A stretch of DNA of 64,000 bases from Bacteroidaceae bacterium (lineage in GTDB: Bacteria > Bacteroidota > Bacteroidia > Bacteroidales > Bacteroidaceae). Both the position numbers and the translations under genes were made by a program. Shown here one piece after another: positions 63,612-64,000 of this stretch (within the stretch, counting starts at the first letter, position 1; each line of letters begins with the position of its first letter). The notes under the pieces are model-generated. The model was not told the DNA's origin. It did no database searches and saw only the letters and a list, made by a program, of their open reading frames with translations. The stretch is from NCBI GenBank assembly GCA_017557005.1, contig JAFZFZ010000063.1, positions 1 to 64,000 of the forward strand, in the 5' to 3' direction.

Positions 63612-64000
63612 ATGAAAAGACATACCTATATATATATATGTATCGTGGCACTGATGGCCTTGACCGCATGCTACGAAGATAAGGGAAACTACGATTATAT
63701 CGAGTTGGAGGAGGTGCGCATCGATACCGTGGGCACCGATATGCAACCCGAGTATGCTATCATGCGCTACGACACGCTGCGCATAACCCCCAATATCTAC
63801 TTTGAGGGCAAACTGGTGACTGACCCCGATGATGCACCGCTCGACTATATGTGGACCATCTACAGCGCCACGACGGGTGTGGGCACCAATCGCGACATCG
63901 ATACCATAGGCTACCGCCCTGTGCTCGACACGGTGATCACACGCCTCGGCGGCAACTATTACGTGCAGTTGGCCGTGACCAACCGACACGACAACATCCG
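63612..64000 (+). CDS. PKD-like family lipoprotein, partial (runs off the window)
   Basis: ATG 63612 opens MKRHTYIYICIVALMALTAC, a lipoprotein signal, and the frame is open to the window end (about 129 residues). The mature start YEDKGNYDYIELEEVRID and LRITPNIYFEG, DYMWTIYSATTG and GGNYYVQLAVTNRHDN fit the PKD-like lipoproteins that follow DUF4843 genes in SusC/SusD operons. An earlier ATG at 63604 meets a stop within four codons and is not used. The C-terminal part is outside the window. Confidence 0.85.
   Translation, partial: MKRHTYIYICIVALMALTACYEDKGNYDYIELEEVRIDTVGTDMQPEYAIMRYDTLRITPNIYFEGKLVTDPDDAPLDYMWTIYSATTGVGTNRDIDTIGYRPVLDTVITRLGGNYYVQLAVTNRHDNI

Overview
The window reads as chromosomal DNA of a member of the Bacteroidota, order Bacteroidales (Bacteroides/Prevotella-like). 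Several things point there. Many genes are preceded by the Bacteroidetes promoter form TTTG-N19..21-TAnnTTTG. There are type IX secretion genes (porU, porV), a gldH homologue, a SusC/SusD pair, an ECF sigma/DUF4974/TonB-type receptor trio, OstA-like LPS transport and several lineage-restricted families (DUF4834, DUF6078-like, Pr6Pr, DUF4843). I cannot name the species.

Layout. (1) 0.2-6.6 kb, minus strand: FAHD-family hydrolase, porU, porV, ispF, the order I recall from Porphyromonas gingivalis. (2) 6.7-12 kb: a SUI1-type initiation factor, trmN6, lon and tgt. (3) 12-18.9 kb: an accessory stretch with an ECF sigma factor, a very short DUF4974 anti-sigma-like membrane protein, an STN-bearing outer-membrane barrel, a HigBA-like toxin-antitoxin pair and about 2 kb of dense intergenic repeats. 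(4) 18.9-29.4 kb, plus strand: an envelope-biogenesis run with an LptF/LptG permease, a DEAD-box helicase, three SurA/parvulin-type folding factors, an OstA-like protein, a small membrane protein and mutL. (5) 29.5-33.1 kb: two OmpA-family paralogues, two identical tRNA-Val(UAC) genes, a small acidic protein and trxA. (6) 33.2-41.4 kb: dnaE, a GH29 fucosidase, psd-pssA, a DUF4834 protein, a frameshifted small lipoprotein and a Pr6Pr membrane protein. (7) 41.6-49 kb: purH, then the rod-shape cluster mreB-mreC-mreD-mrdA-rodA, meeting gldH, ricT-like and holB on the opposite strand. (8) 52-64 kb: accessory genes, namely a secreted protein, a pair of related lipoproteins, a DUF6078-like protein, a duplicated calycin-like surface protein with a type IX-like tail, and the start of a SusC/SusD/DUF4843/PKD-like operon that runs off the end.

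The most unusual content is between genes. Several intergenic regions carry arrays of short perfect palindromes at a near-fixed 20-22 bp spacing: four CACCGCGGTG palindromes at exactly 22 bp (17949-18027), three GTACTCGAGTAC-type palindromes at exactly 22 bp (55955-56013), a CTGCAG-centred array at 21-22 bp (40267-40365), and two arrays of different 5-6 bp stems joined by a GGTTAAA-like linker (16567-16670 and 17719-17814) that flank the toxin-antitoxin module. Separately, an 83-bp repeat carrying a complete TTTG-N20-TAATTTTG promoter lies directly before both lon and the LptF/G gene, tandemly repeated at the latter. I propose the phased palindrome arrays and the promoter-carrying repeat as the candidates for undescribed elements; their function is not shown by the sequence.
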